Notes: generated by a model not told the origin, from the sequence alone. A DNA stretch of 44,670 bases from Peptococcaceae bacterium (GCA_019415505.1 DXZC01000004.1:1-44670), one strand, 5' to 3'; positions 7,837 through 16,149 are shown, counted from the stretch's first letter. Made by a program: numbers and translations.

Positions 7837-8658
7837 ATGTTAAAAATAGGAGATTTTTCCAAGCTGTCTAGAATTACCATACGCATGCTGCGGTATTATG
7901 ATGAAATTGGCCTCCTGCGTCCGGAATATGTAGATGATTTTACCGGTTATCGCTACTATAGCGAATCCCAGTTACCCCTGGCCGGGAGAATCCAGGTGTT
8001 AAAAAACTTGGGTTTTGGGCTTTCGGTGATTGGGGAAATACTAAAACGCTATGAGGACGCTGGGGAAATGGAACAGTTCCTGCTGGTAAAAAAGGAGGAG
8101 CTTGTGGTGGCAGAAAATAATATTAAGACCCAGTTGCGGTTAATTGACAGCACTATCGATTGGTTGAGAAAGGATGGTAAAATATTGGGATATGACGTTA
8201 GCTTAAAAACCTTACCCGCCAGGTATGTTGCCAGCGTAAGGCAAATTATTCCTTCTTATAATGACGAGGGGATGTTGTGGCAAATTTTACAGGAGGATAC
8301 GGCGGCCCTCAGTATACAGGACGGTAATCCCTGTTACACAATGGCAATTTTTCATAACGGTGAATATAAGGAAAATGATATTGACGTAGAGGTGCAAAAA
8401 TCCGTAATCGGCAGTTACCCCAATACCGGCCGCGTGCAATTTAAGACCATGCCGGCAGTGGAAATTGCCAGTGCGACTTACAAAGGTAGTTATGATTTGA
8501 TTGGCCAGGTTAATGAGGCAGTAGCCCGCTGGATTAAAGATAACGGCTATGACTTTAACGGTTTGGCCTTTAACATTTACCATGTCAGTCCCCACGAAAC
8601 GACTAACCCTGATGAGTATGTAACAGAAGTCTGTTATCCAGTTAAAAAGAAAGCTTAA
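7837..8658 (+). CDS. MerR family regulator with GyrI-like effector domain (BmrR-like)
   Basis: 273 residues. The N-terminal winged helix (MLKIGDFSKLSRITIRMLRY, YDEIGLLRP, GYRYY) is typical MerR. A coiled-coil dimerisation helix runs about 75-115. From about 125 onward a GyrI-like (SOUL/AraC-effector) domain follows, ending VTEVCYPVKK. This architecture is that of multidrug-sensing activators such as BmrR. No efflux gene lies directly downstream; the FtsX transporter upstream or genes elsewhere may be targets. It has its own promoter and terminator, so it is monocistronic. Confidence 0.9.
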   Translation: MLKIGDFSKLSRITIRMLRYYDEIGLLRPEYVDDFTGYRYYSESQLPLAGRIQVLKNLGFGLSVIGEILKRYEDAGEMEQFLLVKKEELVVAENNIKTQLRLIDSTIDWLRKDGKILGYDVSLKTLPARYVASVRQIIPSYNDEGMLWQILQEDTAALSIQDGNPCYTMAIFHNGEYKENDIDVEVQKSVIGSYPNTGRVQFKTMPAVEIASATYKGSYDLIGQVNEAVARWIKDNGYDFNGLAFNIYHVSPHETTNPDEYVTEVCYPVKKKA

Positions 8659-8666
8659 ACTCTAAG

Positions 8667-8712
8667 ACGGTTGGGGAGCGGCACAGTTGTGACGCTCCCC
8701 AACCGTTTGTAC
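8667..8712 (+). terminator. Terminator after the MerR-type gene
   Basis: A perfect 14-bp stem ACGGTTGGGGAGCG (8667-8680) / CGCTCCCCAACCGT (8693-8706), followed by TTTGTACTTT. The T-run is interrupted but the stem is very strong. Confidence 0.75.
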
Positions 8713-8833
8713 TTTAACTTTAGTTTTTAGGCGTATTATGTTAAAATACAAATAACGAAAAGACTTTGTTGCCATTTTCATGGTATATTCAGCTATTAAA
8801 TATTTTGCTGGCAGAACCGGAAAGGAGCGGGCA

Positions 8834-9682
8834 ATGGTTGAACCGGATTTTCAGAAAAAATATGTTTCCCATATAGCGAATCCCTATAATTTTGACGCCA
8901 CATATGTCACTATACCGCCTTCTCCGCTTCTGCGCCCTTATATAAGATGCTTTTGGGGCTCAACTATGAGCTTTAATCCCCATGTTGTACCATTTTATAA
9001 CAATACCTTAATTATACCTGATACCTGTTTTGACCTTATTTTGTTAAAAAACCATGATTCGGGCAAAATAAGGTTGTTATTTGTTGGCTTAAACGACCGT
9101 TATACTTTTGATAAGTGGCAAAAGAATGAACAGGATATTGAAATTTTTGGTCTGCGCTTTAATTTTTGGGCTTTAAACTTTTTAACAGACTATCCCATGG
9201 CCAATACTTTAAATAAAATTATTGCGCCGGCGGCAATTTTTCCGGCTATCGATGAGTTGGCGGAAAGATTGTTTTCCGTGCCCAGTTTTGGTGGCAGAAT
9301 GGCCTTGGCGGAAAAATACCTAATGGAGCTTATAGACAATGGTAAGAGTAAGACGCATTTTCTGCAATGCGTGGAATATATGATTACCAACCAGGGAGTA
9401 GGCAGTTTGGCTGATTTAGCCTCGTATGTATGTTACAGCAAACGGCAGCTACAAAGAATTTTTTTTAATACCCTGGGAATATCGCCTAAACATATGATGA
9501 ATCTTATCCGCTACCAATCCATATGGCAGGAAATACTGCAGGCTGGGGAGGTTGATTCCCTGTCCCTGGTGGCAAAATATAACTATGCTGATCAATCCCA
9601 TTTTATAGCTGATTTCAAAAAGTATCACTCTTTAAAGCCCCAGGATGCTTTGTTGGCAATTAGAAAGAACAGCGGCAAATAA
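8834..9682 (+). CDS. AraC family transcriptional regulator
   Basis: 282 residues. The N-terminal ~150 residues contain PPSPLLRPYIRCFWG and PDTCFDLIL, typical of the DUF6597-type N-terminal domain of AraC regulators. The C-terminal ~100 residues form the two helix-turn-helix motifs (ASYVCYSKRQLQRIFFNTLG and AKYNYADQSHFIADFKKYH). I chose the ATG at 8834 because AAAGGAG lies 6 bases upstream; the frame is open upstream to 8780 without a site. It is monocistronic with its own terminator. Its target is unknown. Confidence 0.88.
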   Translation: MVEPDFQKKYVSHIANPYNFDATYVTIPPSPLLRPYIRCFWGSTMSFNPHVVPFYNNTLIIPDTCFDLILLKNHDSGKIRLLFVGLNDRYTFDKWQKNEQDIEIFGLRFNFWALNFLTDYPMANTLNKIIAPAAIFPAIDELAERLFSVPSFGGRMALAEKYLMELIDNGKSKTHFLQCVEYMITNQGVGSLADLASYVCYSKRQLQRIFFNTLGISPKHMMNLIRYQSIWQEILQAGEVDSLSLVAKYNYADQSHFIADFKKYHSLKPQDALLAIRKNSGK

Positions 9683-9703
9683 TTGATATTTGTCGCTTTT
9701 CTT
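9671..9703 (+). terminator. Terminator overlapping the end of the AraC-type gene
   Basis: AGCGGCAAATA (9671-9681) pairs with TATTTGTCGCT (9687-9697), with one G-T pair and a 5-base loop, then TTTTCTTCT. The 5' arm includes the last codons and stop of the gene. Confidence 0.75.
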
Positions 9704-9778
9704 CTATACCGCAGCTCAGGATATAGGTATAATTAATAAGCAAACAGCAAATATAGGGCAATAATTAGGAGGTATTAT

Positions 9779-10249
9779 ATGCTATTTAGTAGTTTAATTG
9801 CCGTAAAGGATGTTAAGGCGGCCCGCAAATTTTATGAGGAGCTATTTGATTTAACTGTTGACCAAGATTTTGGGCTTATGGTTTCCTTTGATTGCGGTCT
9901 TGTTTTACAAGAGGATTTTCACTGGCTGGTTGGAATTGGTAAAGAAGAAATTAAGGAGAAGGAAAATAACTGCGAACTCTATTTTGAAACAGGGGACTTT
10001 GACGCTTTAGCTCAAAAGATTAAGGCGCGACAGGATGTTAACTTGTTACACGATATAGTGGAGCAGAGCTGGGGGCAGCGCGCAATTCGCTTTTATGACT
10101 TGGACAGTCACCTAGTGGAGGTCGGGGAGAGTATGAAAGGTGTGGTACAGCGTTTTCTAGCCCAAGGTATGTCTATAACGGATATAGCTGCAAAAATGGA
10201 CGTGACCGCCAGCGACGTCCAGAAAATGTTAGCGGAAGAGGATTGCTAA
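9779..10249 (+). CDS. VOC superfamily (glyoxalase-like) protein with C-terminal helix-turn-helix tail
   Basis: 156 residues. About residues 1-120 form a vicinal-oxygen-chelate fold: FSSLIAVKDVKAARKFYEEL is the classic N-terminal strand-helix and RFYDLDSHLVEVGESM the C-terminal glutamate-bearing strand. The last ~35 residues (QRFLAQGMSITDIAAKMDVT) look like a small helix-turn-helix, an extension seen in several Firmicutes VOC proteins. TAGGAGG precedes the ATG. The substrate is unknown. The gene stands alone between terminators. Confidence 0.85.
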   Translation: MLFSSLIAVKDVKAARKFYEELFDLTVDQDFGLMVSFDCGLVLQEDFHWLVGIGKEEIKEKENNCELYFETGDFDALAQKIKARQDVNLLHDIVEQSWGQRAIRFYDLDSHLVEVGESMKGVVQRFLAQGMSITDIAAKMDVTASDVQKMLAEEDC

Positions 10250-10300
10250 CAGTTGGCAATAATTTGCCAAAAAACGCCAAGTAAAAAAGTAATACATATA

Positions 10301-10335
10301 AAATACGGCCGCATATTGTTGCGGCCGTATTTTTA
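10301..10335 (+). terminator. Terminator after the VOC gene
   Basis: ATACGGCCGC (10303-10312) pairs with GCGGCCGTAT (10321-10330), extended by A/T pairs, followed by TTTTAT. A smaller TTGGCA/TTGCCAA hairpin (about 10253-10271) precedes it. Confidence 0.85.
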
Positions 10336-10353
10336 TACCTAAATATCGAGGCG

Positions 10354-10402
10354 AATTTGTATATTGAAAATTTGTATATTTAGATACCTCTAGGGCAAAA
10401 TA
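10354..10402 (+). promoter_or_regulatory. 12-bp direct repeat and possible forespore promoter before spoVAC
   Basis: AATTTGTATATT occurs twice (10354-10365 and 10369-10380). The second copy contains TGTATA (10373-10378), which with a 17-base spacer faces CAAAATA (10396-10402), resembling a sigma-G/F-type promoter. The predicted start would fall on the ribosome binding site, so the first copy with GATACC-like sequence near 10383 is an alternative. Only suggestive. Confidence 0.35.
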
Positions 10403-10420
10403 GCTTGGGAGGTAAAATTG

Positions 10421-10915
10421 ATGAGTGACGTATTAAAAGAATCCTTTGAAGAAGAGCTGAAAGAGGCTCAAAAGAAAAATTTTAACAACATTGTAGAAGA
10501 GACAAAGCCGAAAACGCCCTATTTTAAAAATATGGTTTGGGCGTTTTTAGTGGGCGGCGCTATTTGCGCCCTGGGCCAGATTATTTTAGAACTATTCAAA
10601 ATCTGGGGCTTTGGCGAGAAAGACGGTATTACTTTAACTTTAGTTGTAATTATATTTTTAGGTGCGCTTTTTACCGGCTTAGGTTTGTATGATAAGCTTG
10701 GTAAACATGCCGGCGCAGGTTCCATAGTTCCGATTAGCGGCTTTGCCAATTCTATTGTGGCTCCGGCCATGGAATGGAAGGCTGAAGGATATGTGCAGGG
10801 TTTAGCTGCTAAAATGTTTACTTTAGCTGGTCCGGTAATTGTTTATGGCATTTGCGGTTCCATAGTTTTGGGGCTTATAAAATATATCTATTGGTCATTA
10901 CAAGGAGGGTTCTAA
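10421..10915 (+). CDS. spoVAC: Stage V sporulation protein AC
   Basis: 164 residues. A charged cytoplasmic N-terminus (~40 residues) is followed by four hydrophobic segments; the motifs FLVGGAICALGQ and GAGSIVPISGFANSIVAPAMEWK are characteristic of SpoVAC. SpoVA proteins form the inner-spore-membrane channel for dipicolinic acid uptake in sporulation and release in germination. I chose the ATG at 10421, 7 bases after GGGAGG, over a TTG three bases upstream. Its stop TAA overlaps the spoVAD start by one base. Confidence 0.95.
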   Translation: MSDVLKESFEEELKEAQKKNFNNIVEETKPKTPYFKNMVWAFLVGGAICALGQIILELFKIWGFGEKDGITLTLVVIIFLGALFTGLGLYDKLGKHAGAGSIVPISGFANSIVAPAMEWKAEGYVQGLAAKMFTLAGPVIVYGICGSIVLGLIKYIYWSLQGGF

Positions 10916-11931
10916 TGAGCGAGGCAAAAAATACTTGGCATTTTTCCCAAGGCGCATATATTGCAGGGGGCGGTAGCGTTGCCGGACCCATGGAAGCTCA
11001 AGGCCCGCTGGGCGACAGCTTTGACCAAGTAGCGGAAAAGTTAAAACCAATTGATGGCAGTTGGGAAAAGGCTGAGGGACAAATGCAAATTGAAGCCATG
11101 AATTTTGCCATGAGCAAAAGTGGTGTGCATAAAGATGACCTTGATTTCATGCTAGGCGGCGATCTGCTAGATCAGATAACGGTGACAAATTTTACCGCCA
11201 AATCCCTGGGCGTGCCATTTTTAGGACTTTATAATGCCTGCGCCACCTTTGCTGAAGCCTTAGCCTTGGGCTCTATGCTAATAGATTCCCAGCATGCCGA
11301 TACTCTGGCGGTTATAACCTCCAGTCATAACGCGACCTCAGAGCGGCAATACCGCAATCCCACCGAATTGGGAGCTCAAAGACCTCAAACTGCCCAATGG
11401 ACGGTAACTGGGGCTGGCGCTATGATTTTAAATAATAAAGGTGGAGTAGCTAAAATTACCGCTGCCACTATTGGTAAGGTAAGTGACTTGGGCGTAAAAG
11501 ACCCTGACCAAATGGGGGCAGCTATGGCGCCGGCAGTATTTGACACCCTTAAAGAGCATTTAAAAAATACTAATACTGCTCCCGATGATTACGACCTAAT
11601 ACTCAGTGGAGATCTAGGTTATCATGGGCATAAAATTCTTGATACTCTGTTTCAGGGTGAAGGCTTTACCGTGGGGCCACAGTTACAAGACAGCGGCATT
11701 TGGATTTATGATAATTCTCAGGATAGTCATAGCGGCGGCAGCGGCGCAGGTTGCAGCTCCTCTGTTTGGTCTGGTTATTTGCTACAGGAAATAAAAAAAG
11801 GAAAATATAAACATGTGCTACTGGCAGGTAGCGGGGCCCTTCTAAGCCCCTGCTCTTTACAGCAAGGCAATAGCATACCCTCTATTTCCCATGTTGTAGA
11901 ACTTGTGAAGGAGGACGGCAATGCTTTATAA
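10915..11931 (+). CDS. spoVAD: Stage V sporulation protein AD
   Basis: 338 residues, the usual family length. It has a thiolase-like fold with GGDLLDQITVTNF, GLYNACATFAEAL and HNATSERQYRNPTELG, typical of SpoVAD, the soluble partner that binds dipicolinic acid on the channel. The start ATG at 10915 overlaps the spoVAC stop (TAATG) and has CAAGGAGGG upstream; an in-frame region open further upstream is just overlap with spoVAC. Its end overlaps spoVAE by 11 bases. Confidence 0.95.
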   Translation: MSEAKNTWHFSQGAYIAGGGSVAGPMEAQGPLGDSFDQVAEKLKPIDGSWEKAEGQMQIEAMNFAMSKSGVHKDDLDFMLGGDLLDQITVTNFTAKSLGVPFLGLYNACATFAEALALGSMLIDSQHADTLAVITSSHNATSERQYRNPTELGAQRPQTAQWTVTGAGAMILNNKGGVAKITAATIGKVSDLGVKDPDQMGAAMAPAVFDTLKEHLKNTNTAPDDYDLILSGDLGYHGHKILDTLFQGEGFTVGPQLQDSGIWIYDNSQDSHSGGSGAGCSSSVWSGYLLQEIKKGKYKHVLLAGSGALLSPCSLQQGNSIPSISHVVELVKEDGNAL

Positions 11932-12283
11932 TATATTTATCGCTTTTCTGATTGGCGGACTTATCTGTTTAGTAGCTCAAATAATTATGGATACCACTCC
12001 CTTCACTATTACCACAGCCCATGTGCTGGTATCACTGGTGTTAATTGGCGAGTTCCTCAGCTTTATCGGTTTATATCAGCCCTTTGCGGAATTTGGTAAG
12101 ATGGGGGCTTCCGTTCCTCTTTGCGGCTTTGGTAATACCCTTATGGAGGGCGTTACCAAAGCTCTGAAGTCAGACGGTTTGCAAGGATTGCTAACTGGTG
12201 GATTCACTGCCGGGGCGGCGGGATTAGGCGCGGCGGTACTTTTTGGCTATATTATGGCTATGATTTTTAAGCCCAAGGGTTGA
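11921..12283 (+). CDS. spoVAE: Stage V sporulation protein AE
   Basis: 120 residues with four hydrophobic segments; the conserved SpoVAE patterns FLIGGLICLVAQ and GASVPLCGFGNTLMEGV mirror SpoVAC. It is the third membrane part of the SpoVA channel. The start lies inside the 3' end of spoVAD after GAAGGAGG. The operon has only C, D and E, the core set kept in many Clostridia. A shared terminator follows. Confidence 0.95.
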   Translation: MLYNIFIAFLIGGLICLVAQIIMDTTPFTITTAHVLVSLVLIGEFLSFIGLYQPFAEFGKMGASVPLCGFGNTLMEGVTKALKSDGLQGLLTGGFTAGAAGLGAAVLFGYIMAMIFKPKG

Positions 12284-12292
12284 GATAATAAT

Positions 12293-12321
12293 AAAAAGCC
12301 CCCGAAGCATAACTTCGGGGG
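12293..12321. terminator. Bidirectional terminator between spoVAE and nitroreductase
   Basis: CCCCCGAAG (12299-12307) and CTTCGGGGG (12313-12321) form a 9-bp stem. On the minus strand it is followed by CTTTTTATTATT, a good T-run, so it mainly serves the nitroreductase gene, but it also sits 15 bases after the spoVAE stop. Confidence 0.85.
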
Positions 12322-12332
12322 TAATATTTGGC

Positions 12333-12890
12333 TTATTTTAGCAAAGTTACATTATTATCTCGACAAGCAGGCGCTGCCGGTTTACTACCTTTTATATAAC
12401 CAAGTGCCACAGCCCATTTGGGGGATTGTCCAGCGGGGAGTTTTAGTAAACGGCGGAGGTCGGCGCCGTTGGAGCTTTGCAGGGCTGGTCGGAATGAAGC
12501 AATGTAACAGGAACCCAAGCCGAGCGATTCTGCTGCCAAGCAAATATTTTCCGCCGCGTTAGCTGTATTGACATCGGCATAATCGCCTTCTTCATCACTG
12601 ATAATTATAACTGTGGGAGCATGATAAAAGTTGGAAAAGTTTTCATCTTTCGCTCTTTCCTCTATAGCCTTCACGCCGCAGTTTAGCAAAATATTGCGGT
12701 TTATCCGGGAAATATCATTTAAAATAGTTTGATCCTGTATAACTGTGAAATGCCACGTTTGAGAGTTTAAGGCGGTAGGAGCAGCTTTACCAGCCGCTAT
12801 GATTAAGGAAAGATCCTCGTCATTAATCTGTTTTTCCTCAAATGAGCGTATGCTACGACGATTAAATATGGTTTTCAGGGTGTCGTTCAT
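12333..12890 (-). CDS. Nitroreductase family protein
   Basis: 185 residues. RRSIR at residues 11-15 is the FMN phosphate-binding signature of the nitroreductase fold; APTALNSQTWHFTVI and the C-terminal ESLGLGSCYIASFR with the PKWAVALGYIKG segment complete it. It should bind FMN and reduce nitro, quinone or similar substrates with NAD(P)H. AAGGAAG precedes the ATG. It is convergent with the spoVA operon and has its own promoter. The physiological substrate is not determinable. Confidence 0.9.
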   Translation of the reverse strand: MNDTLKTIFNRRSIRSFEEKQINDEDLSLIIAAGKAAPTALNSQTWHFTVIQDQTILNDISRINRNILLNCGVKAIEERAKDENFSNFYHAPTVIIISDEEGDYADVNTANAAENICLAAESLGLGSCYIASFRPALQSSNGADLRRLLKLPAGQSPKWAVALGYIKGSKPAAPACRDNNVTLLK

Positions 12891-12927
12891 AAAAAATCGC
12901 TTCCTTTTTTAAATTACTTTATAAAAA

Positions 12928-12956
12928 TTATAGCATATTTTTGTCAGACCGTAAAT
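12928..12956 (-). promoter_or_regulatory. Promoter of the nitroreductase gene
   Basis: On the minus strand TTTACG (12951-12956), a 17-base spacer and a perfect TATAAT (12928-12933), 38 bases upstream of the start codon. Confidence 0.6.
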
Positions 12957-13034
12957 AATCTGGATTTTTAATTGCTATTTTTTTATTTTTAGTTTAAAAT
13001 ATATTTAGAAAAACGTGATGAAAAGGAGGAAGAT

Positions 13035-13910
13035 ATGAGCTACATTTTAATCTCTGATTCCACTACTGATTTGGGATACGAGTTTATGAAAAATAACAAC
13101 GTACCGTTTCTTTCCTTAAGTTATACCATTGGCGATGAAGCCTACAATGACGATATGGCCAAAAACACGGACATGCATAAATTTTATGAGGACATGAGAA
13201 ATGGCGCCGCCATTCCTGTAACTACCCAAATAAACGCCGAACAGTACAAAGCTTTTTTTACACCCTACCTTGAAGCTGGCCAGGATGTGATATATTTGTG
13301 CTTTTCCTCTGGCCTCAGTGGTAGTTATACGTCAGCCGTCAATGCCCAAGAGGAATTAGCTAATAAATACCCAGCCAGAAAAATAGAGGTTATTGATTCC
13401 TTGGCCGCCTCTATGGGCGAGGGTTTACTATTGTGGGACGCGGTGGAAAAAAGAGATGCTGGTTTGGGCTTTACTGAATTAGTGGCCCATATTAGAAAGC
13501 AGGTACCAAGGACTAACCACTGGTTTACCGTTGATGATCTCAATCATCTTTACCGTGGCGGCCGAGTATCTAAGACCTCTGCGGTATTAGGCACCGTTCT
13601 TAATATAAAGCCTATTCTTAACGTGGATGATGCCGGACACCTCATACCCATTGAAAAGGTGAGGGGGCGCAAAAAGGCTCTCATTGCCTTAGCGGAAAAG
13701 GTAGAAAAATACATTGTGGATAGTGAAGCCCAAACTATCTTAATTAGTCATGGCGATTGCGAGGAGGAGGCCCGTTTTACTGGGGAGGAAATTGCCAAAC
13801 GCGTTAAGGTGAAGGGTTTTTATTACTCAACTATAGGTCCGGTTATTGGCGCCCATTCCGGCCCGGGTACAATCGCTGTATTTTTTTTCGGAGCATCGAA
13901 AGGAATATAA
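13035..13910 (+). CDS. DegV family fatty-acid-binding protein
   Basis: 291 residues. The N-terminus MSYILISDSTTDL and the TTQINAEQY, CFSSGLSGSYTSA and DLNHLYRGGRVSKTSA motifs are diagnostic of DegV proteins, which bind a fatty acid and, in the FakB subgroup, present it to the kinase FakA. No fakA is in the window, so this may be a stand-alone paralogue. AAAAGGAGG precedes the ATG. The C-terminal segment GPVIGAHSGPGTIAVFF is also typical. Confidence 0.93.
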   Translation: MSYILISDSTTDLGYEFMKNNNVPFLSLSYTIGDEAYNDDMAKNTDMHKFYEDMRNGAAIPVTTQINAEQYKAFFTPYLEAGQDVIYLCFSSGLSGSYTSAVNAQEELANKYPARKIEVIDSLAASMGEGLLLWDAVEKRDAGLGFTELVAHIRKQVPRTNHWFTVDDLNHLYRGGRVSKTSAVLGTVLNIKPILNVDDAGHLIPIEKVRGRKKALIALAEKVEKYIVDSEAQTILISHGDCEEEARFTGEEIAKRVKVKGFYYSTIGPVIGAHSGPGTIAVFFFGASKGI

Positions 13911-13988
13911 GGTTTTATATAGTATTATTTAGATTATAGATATAAAAATATAATTACAAGCTTTAAAAAAATAGATAGATAAAGAGAT

Positions 13989-14666
13989 ATGATCATGGAA
14001 AAAATTAATAATGACATTTTGCGAGAAGTCTACATTGAAAAGTTGACTCTGGCAAAAGGCGATTTGAGCATTAACAGTTTTGCTCGCTTAGCGGGAATTA
14101 GTGCCGGTAATTTTTGCCGTATGTTGAAGGGACAAGCCGCTAAACCAAACACCCTAAAAAAAGTTGCGGAAGCTAGGCCAGATCTTAGGAACCTGTATGA
14201 AGAATTGATGTATGCGGCTGGCTATACCGGAGAAACAACTTATCATAGTAAGGTAAGTGCCCAAACTCGGGATGACGCTTCTGCGGAGGTTGCTTTTCTG
14301 CCGGTGCTTGATTCCCTTAAAGGGCCAAAAAGTAAGCTGCTGGTTAATAATTTATCAGAGCGCTACTTGTTTCCCCAAAAATCCTTAGAAAATGGTAAAT
14401 GCTTTATTTATCATACCCCAGATAATGCCTTGGCACCTCATATTAAAGAGGGGGATATGGTAATTTTTGATTTGAAAAAAAACCCTAGGGATGGCGATAT
14501 TGTCTTGTTCCGTATTCGCAAAGAGGAAGGACTGGTAAGATATTACCGTAAAGTAAATTCCAAATTAATAGCTTATACCGCTTCACCGGAATTTCCACCA
14601 GATTATTTTAGCAAAAATGATGTGGAGGTTTTAGGTGTGGCTGTTAAGGCCATTCTTAATCTGTAA
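13989..14666 (+). CDS. S24/LexA-like regulator with apparently lost protease dyad
   Basis: 225 residues. An N-terminal helix-turn-helix (about 25-65, INSFARLAGISAGNFCRMLK) is followed by a C-terminal LexA/S24-like domain (about 125-220: NALAPHIKEGDMVIFDLKK, DGDIVLFRIRKEEGLVRYYR). In active members the motif GDSMxP carries the catalytic serine and VKR the lysine. Aligned by eye, the serine is A147 and the lysine R184. It therefore looks like a repressor that cannot self-cleave. An in-frame ATG two codons in (13995) is an alternative start. It lies 78 bases after degV; no clear promoter is seen. Confidence 0.82.
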   Translation: MIMEKINNDILREVYIEKLTLAKGDLSINSFARLAGISAGNFCRMLKGQAAKPNTLKKVAEARPDLRNLYEELMYAAGYTGETTYHSKVSAQTRDDASAEVAFLPVLDSLKGPKSKLLVNNLSERYLFPQKSLENGKCFIYHTPDNALAPHIKEGDMVIFDLKKNPRDGDIVLFRIRKEEGLVRYYRKVNSKLIAYTASPEFPPDYFSKNDVEVLGVAVKAILNL

Positions 14667-14691
14667 AAGATAAAAAATTTTAGAAATAGTC

Positions 14692-14720
14692 TTGCAAAAT
14701 TCCTATGAATATGTTATTAT
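14692..14720 (+). promoter_or_regulatory. Promoter of tRNA-Leu(CAA)
   Basis: TTGCAA (14692-14697), a 17-base spacer and TATTAT (14715-14720) preceded by TGT, an extended -10; the tRNA starts 12 bases downstream. Confidence 0.75.
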
Positions 14721-14732
14721 TCTTTAAGTCAG

Positions 14733-14819
14733 GCCGAAGTGATGGAATTGGCAGACGTGCCGGACTCAAAATCCGGTGGTAGCGATACCGTGTCGGTTCG
14801 ACCCCGACCTTCGGCACCA
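14733..14819 (+). tRNA. tRNA-Leu, anticodon CAA
   Basis: 87 bases with encoded CCA. The acceptor stem GCCGAAG/CTTCGGC, discriminator A, anticodon loop CTCAAAA on a CCGGA/TCCGG stem, a long class II variable arm and T-loop GGTTCGACC are all present. The anticodon CAA reads UUG. Confidence 0.97.
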
Positions 14820-14820
14820 T

Positions 14821-14852
14821 AAAAAAGGCTCTTTTACAGAGCCTTTTTTCTC
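14821..14852 (+). terminator. Terminator after tRNA-Leu(CAA)
   Basis: AAAAAAGGCTCT (14821-14832) pairs with AGAGCCTTTTTT (14838-14849) with a 5-base loop, immediately after the CCA end. It leaves only 25 bases to the next gene start. Confidence 0.9.
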
Positions 14853-14877
14853 TATTTTTATATGTTGCGAGGTTTTA

Positions 14878-15606
14878 ATGCGCTACTTTCGTGAGATAAT
14901 GAAACGTGGTACGGCTTTTATAAAAAGCCACAACCTTATTCAGGATGCAAGTGGTATCATGGTGGGTCTTTCTGGCGGCAAGGATAGCCTGACCCTTCTC
15001 ATGATTTTGGCGGAATTTCAAAGGTATTCTAAGTATAAATATCCCTTAGCAGCAGGCTATGTAGACTTGGGTTTAGGCGCCGATTACAGCGGGATGGCTG
15101 ATTTTTGTAAAACTTTAGGCGTTGAACTGTATGTGGAAAAAAGTGAAATTGGCCCAGTAGTTTTTGAGGTGCGTCAAGAGAAAAATCCTTGTTCCCTGTG
15201 TGCTAAAATGCGGCGTGGCGCTCTCAATGATTTAGCCCAAAAACATGGTTTTCCTAAAGTAGCTTTAGGTCATCATCAGGACGATTATTTAGAAACCTTT
15301 TTTCTCAACCTTTTTTTTGAGGGCCGCTTTGACATTTTAAAGTCAGAAACCTATCTAAGCCGCCGAGATATTACGGTTATTCGTCCCATGTTATCTATTC
15401 CAGAAGAGCTCATAAAAAAACATGCCGCCAATGCTAATTTACCAGTTGTTTATAATCCTTGTAAAGCAGACGGACATACCAAAAGAGAGGATATGAAAAA
15501 CTGGCTTAAAAGTTTGGAAAATTTTGGTCCTTTAGGCAAAGAGTTGGCATTTAGGGCCTTAAATAGGGAATATTTAGGACTTACAAAAAATAAATGGAGT
15601 GATTAA
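14878..15606 (+). CDS. TtcA-like tRNA-thiolation PP-loop ATPase
   Basis: 242 residues. The PP-loop SGGKDS is at 32-37, GHHQDD at 131-136, and the cysteines C105 and C108 (CSLC) with C195 (NPCKADG) match the three iron-sulfur ligands of the TtcA family, which thiolates tRNA (cytidine 32 in E. coli). I chose the ATG at 14878 after GAGG; the open frame upstream runs through the tRNA and its terminator and cannot be coding. The DUF523 gene follows two bases later. Which tRNA base this Firmicutes member modifies is unknown. Confidence 0.88.
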   Translation: MRYFREIMKRGTAFIKSHNLIQDASGIMVGLSGGKDSLTLLMILAEFQRYSKYKYPLAAGYVDLGLGADYSGMADFCKTLGVELYVEKSEIGPVVFEVRQEKNPCSLCAKMRRGALNDLAQKHGFPKVALGHHQDDYLETFFLNLFFEGRFDILKSETYLSRRDITVIRPMLSIPEELIKKHAANANLPVVYNPCKADGHTKREDMKNWLKSLENFGPLGKELAFRALNREYLGLTKNKWSD

Positions 15607-15608
15607 GA

Positions 15609-16046
15609 TTGATTATAGTCAGTGGTTGCTTAGTGGGTAGGCCCTGCAAGTATAATGGCGGCAATAATTATAATGCAAAGTTGGTAGAATTTCTCCAAGA
15701 TAAAGACTTTGTTTTGGTTTGTCCGGAAACAGCGGGTGGTTTAACATCCCCCCGTGCGCCAGCTGAAATCCGTGCTGGCCAGGTAATTGACTCTAATGGT
15801 GTAAATCGCACTGAGTCATTTAAATGCGGGGCAGCGAAGGTCTTAGCCAAGGCCAAAAAGTATAATGCTGATCTCTGTATTTTAAAGGAATCCAGCCCAT
15901 CCTGTGGCGTACATATTGTTTATGATGGTACGTTTAGCGGCCGTAAAATTGAGGGGCAAGGTATAACAACTAAACTGCTACAAGAAAACAATTTTAAGGT
16001 AATCAGTGAAAAAGATTTAGAGCATCAGATTGTCGGTGAACAATAA
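15609..16046 (+). CDS. DUF523 family protein
   Basis: 145 residues. The N-terminal SGCLVGRPCKYNGG, VCPETAGGL and the SSPSCGVHIVYDGTFSGRKIEGQGIT motif are diagnostic of DUF523 (YbbK-like), a conserved family of unknown function with invariant cysteines that may hold a metal or iron-sulfur centre. The start is TTG at 15609, preceded by GGAGTG at the end of the TtcA-like gene; no ATG alternative lies close to the conserved N-terminus. The 2-base gap implies co-transcription with the tRNA-thiolation-like gene. Confidence 0.9.
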   Translation: MIIVSGCLVGRPCKYNGGNNYNAKLVEFLQDKDFVLVCPETAGGLTSPRAPAEIRAGQVIDSNGVNRTESFKCGAAKVLAKAKKYNADLCILKESSPSCGVHIVYDGTFSGRKIEGQGITTKLLQENNFKVISEKDLEHQIVGEQ

Positions 16047-16107
16047 TTGCTTGGCAGCTTTAAAGACCCTAATATGCTCTACAATTGATATAAATATAAA
16101 TTATATC

Positions 16108-16136
16108 TTGACAAATAAGGCACGTATTGTTATAAT
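16108..16136 (+). promoter_or_regulatory. Consensus promoter of tRNA-Trp
   Basis: Perfect TTGACA (16108-16113), 17-base spacer and perfect TATAAT (16131-16136) preceded by TGT; the tRNA begins 13 bases later. The strongest sigma-A promoter in the window. Confidence 0.9.
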
Positions 16137-16149
16137 AAAGACTCGTCAG

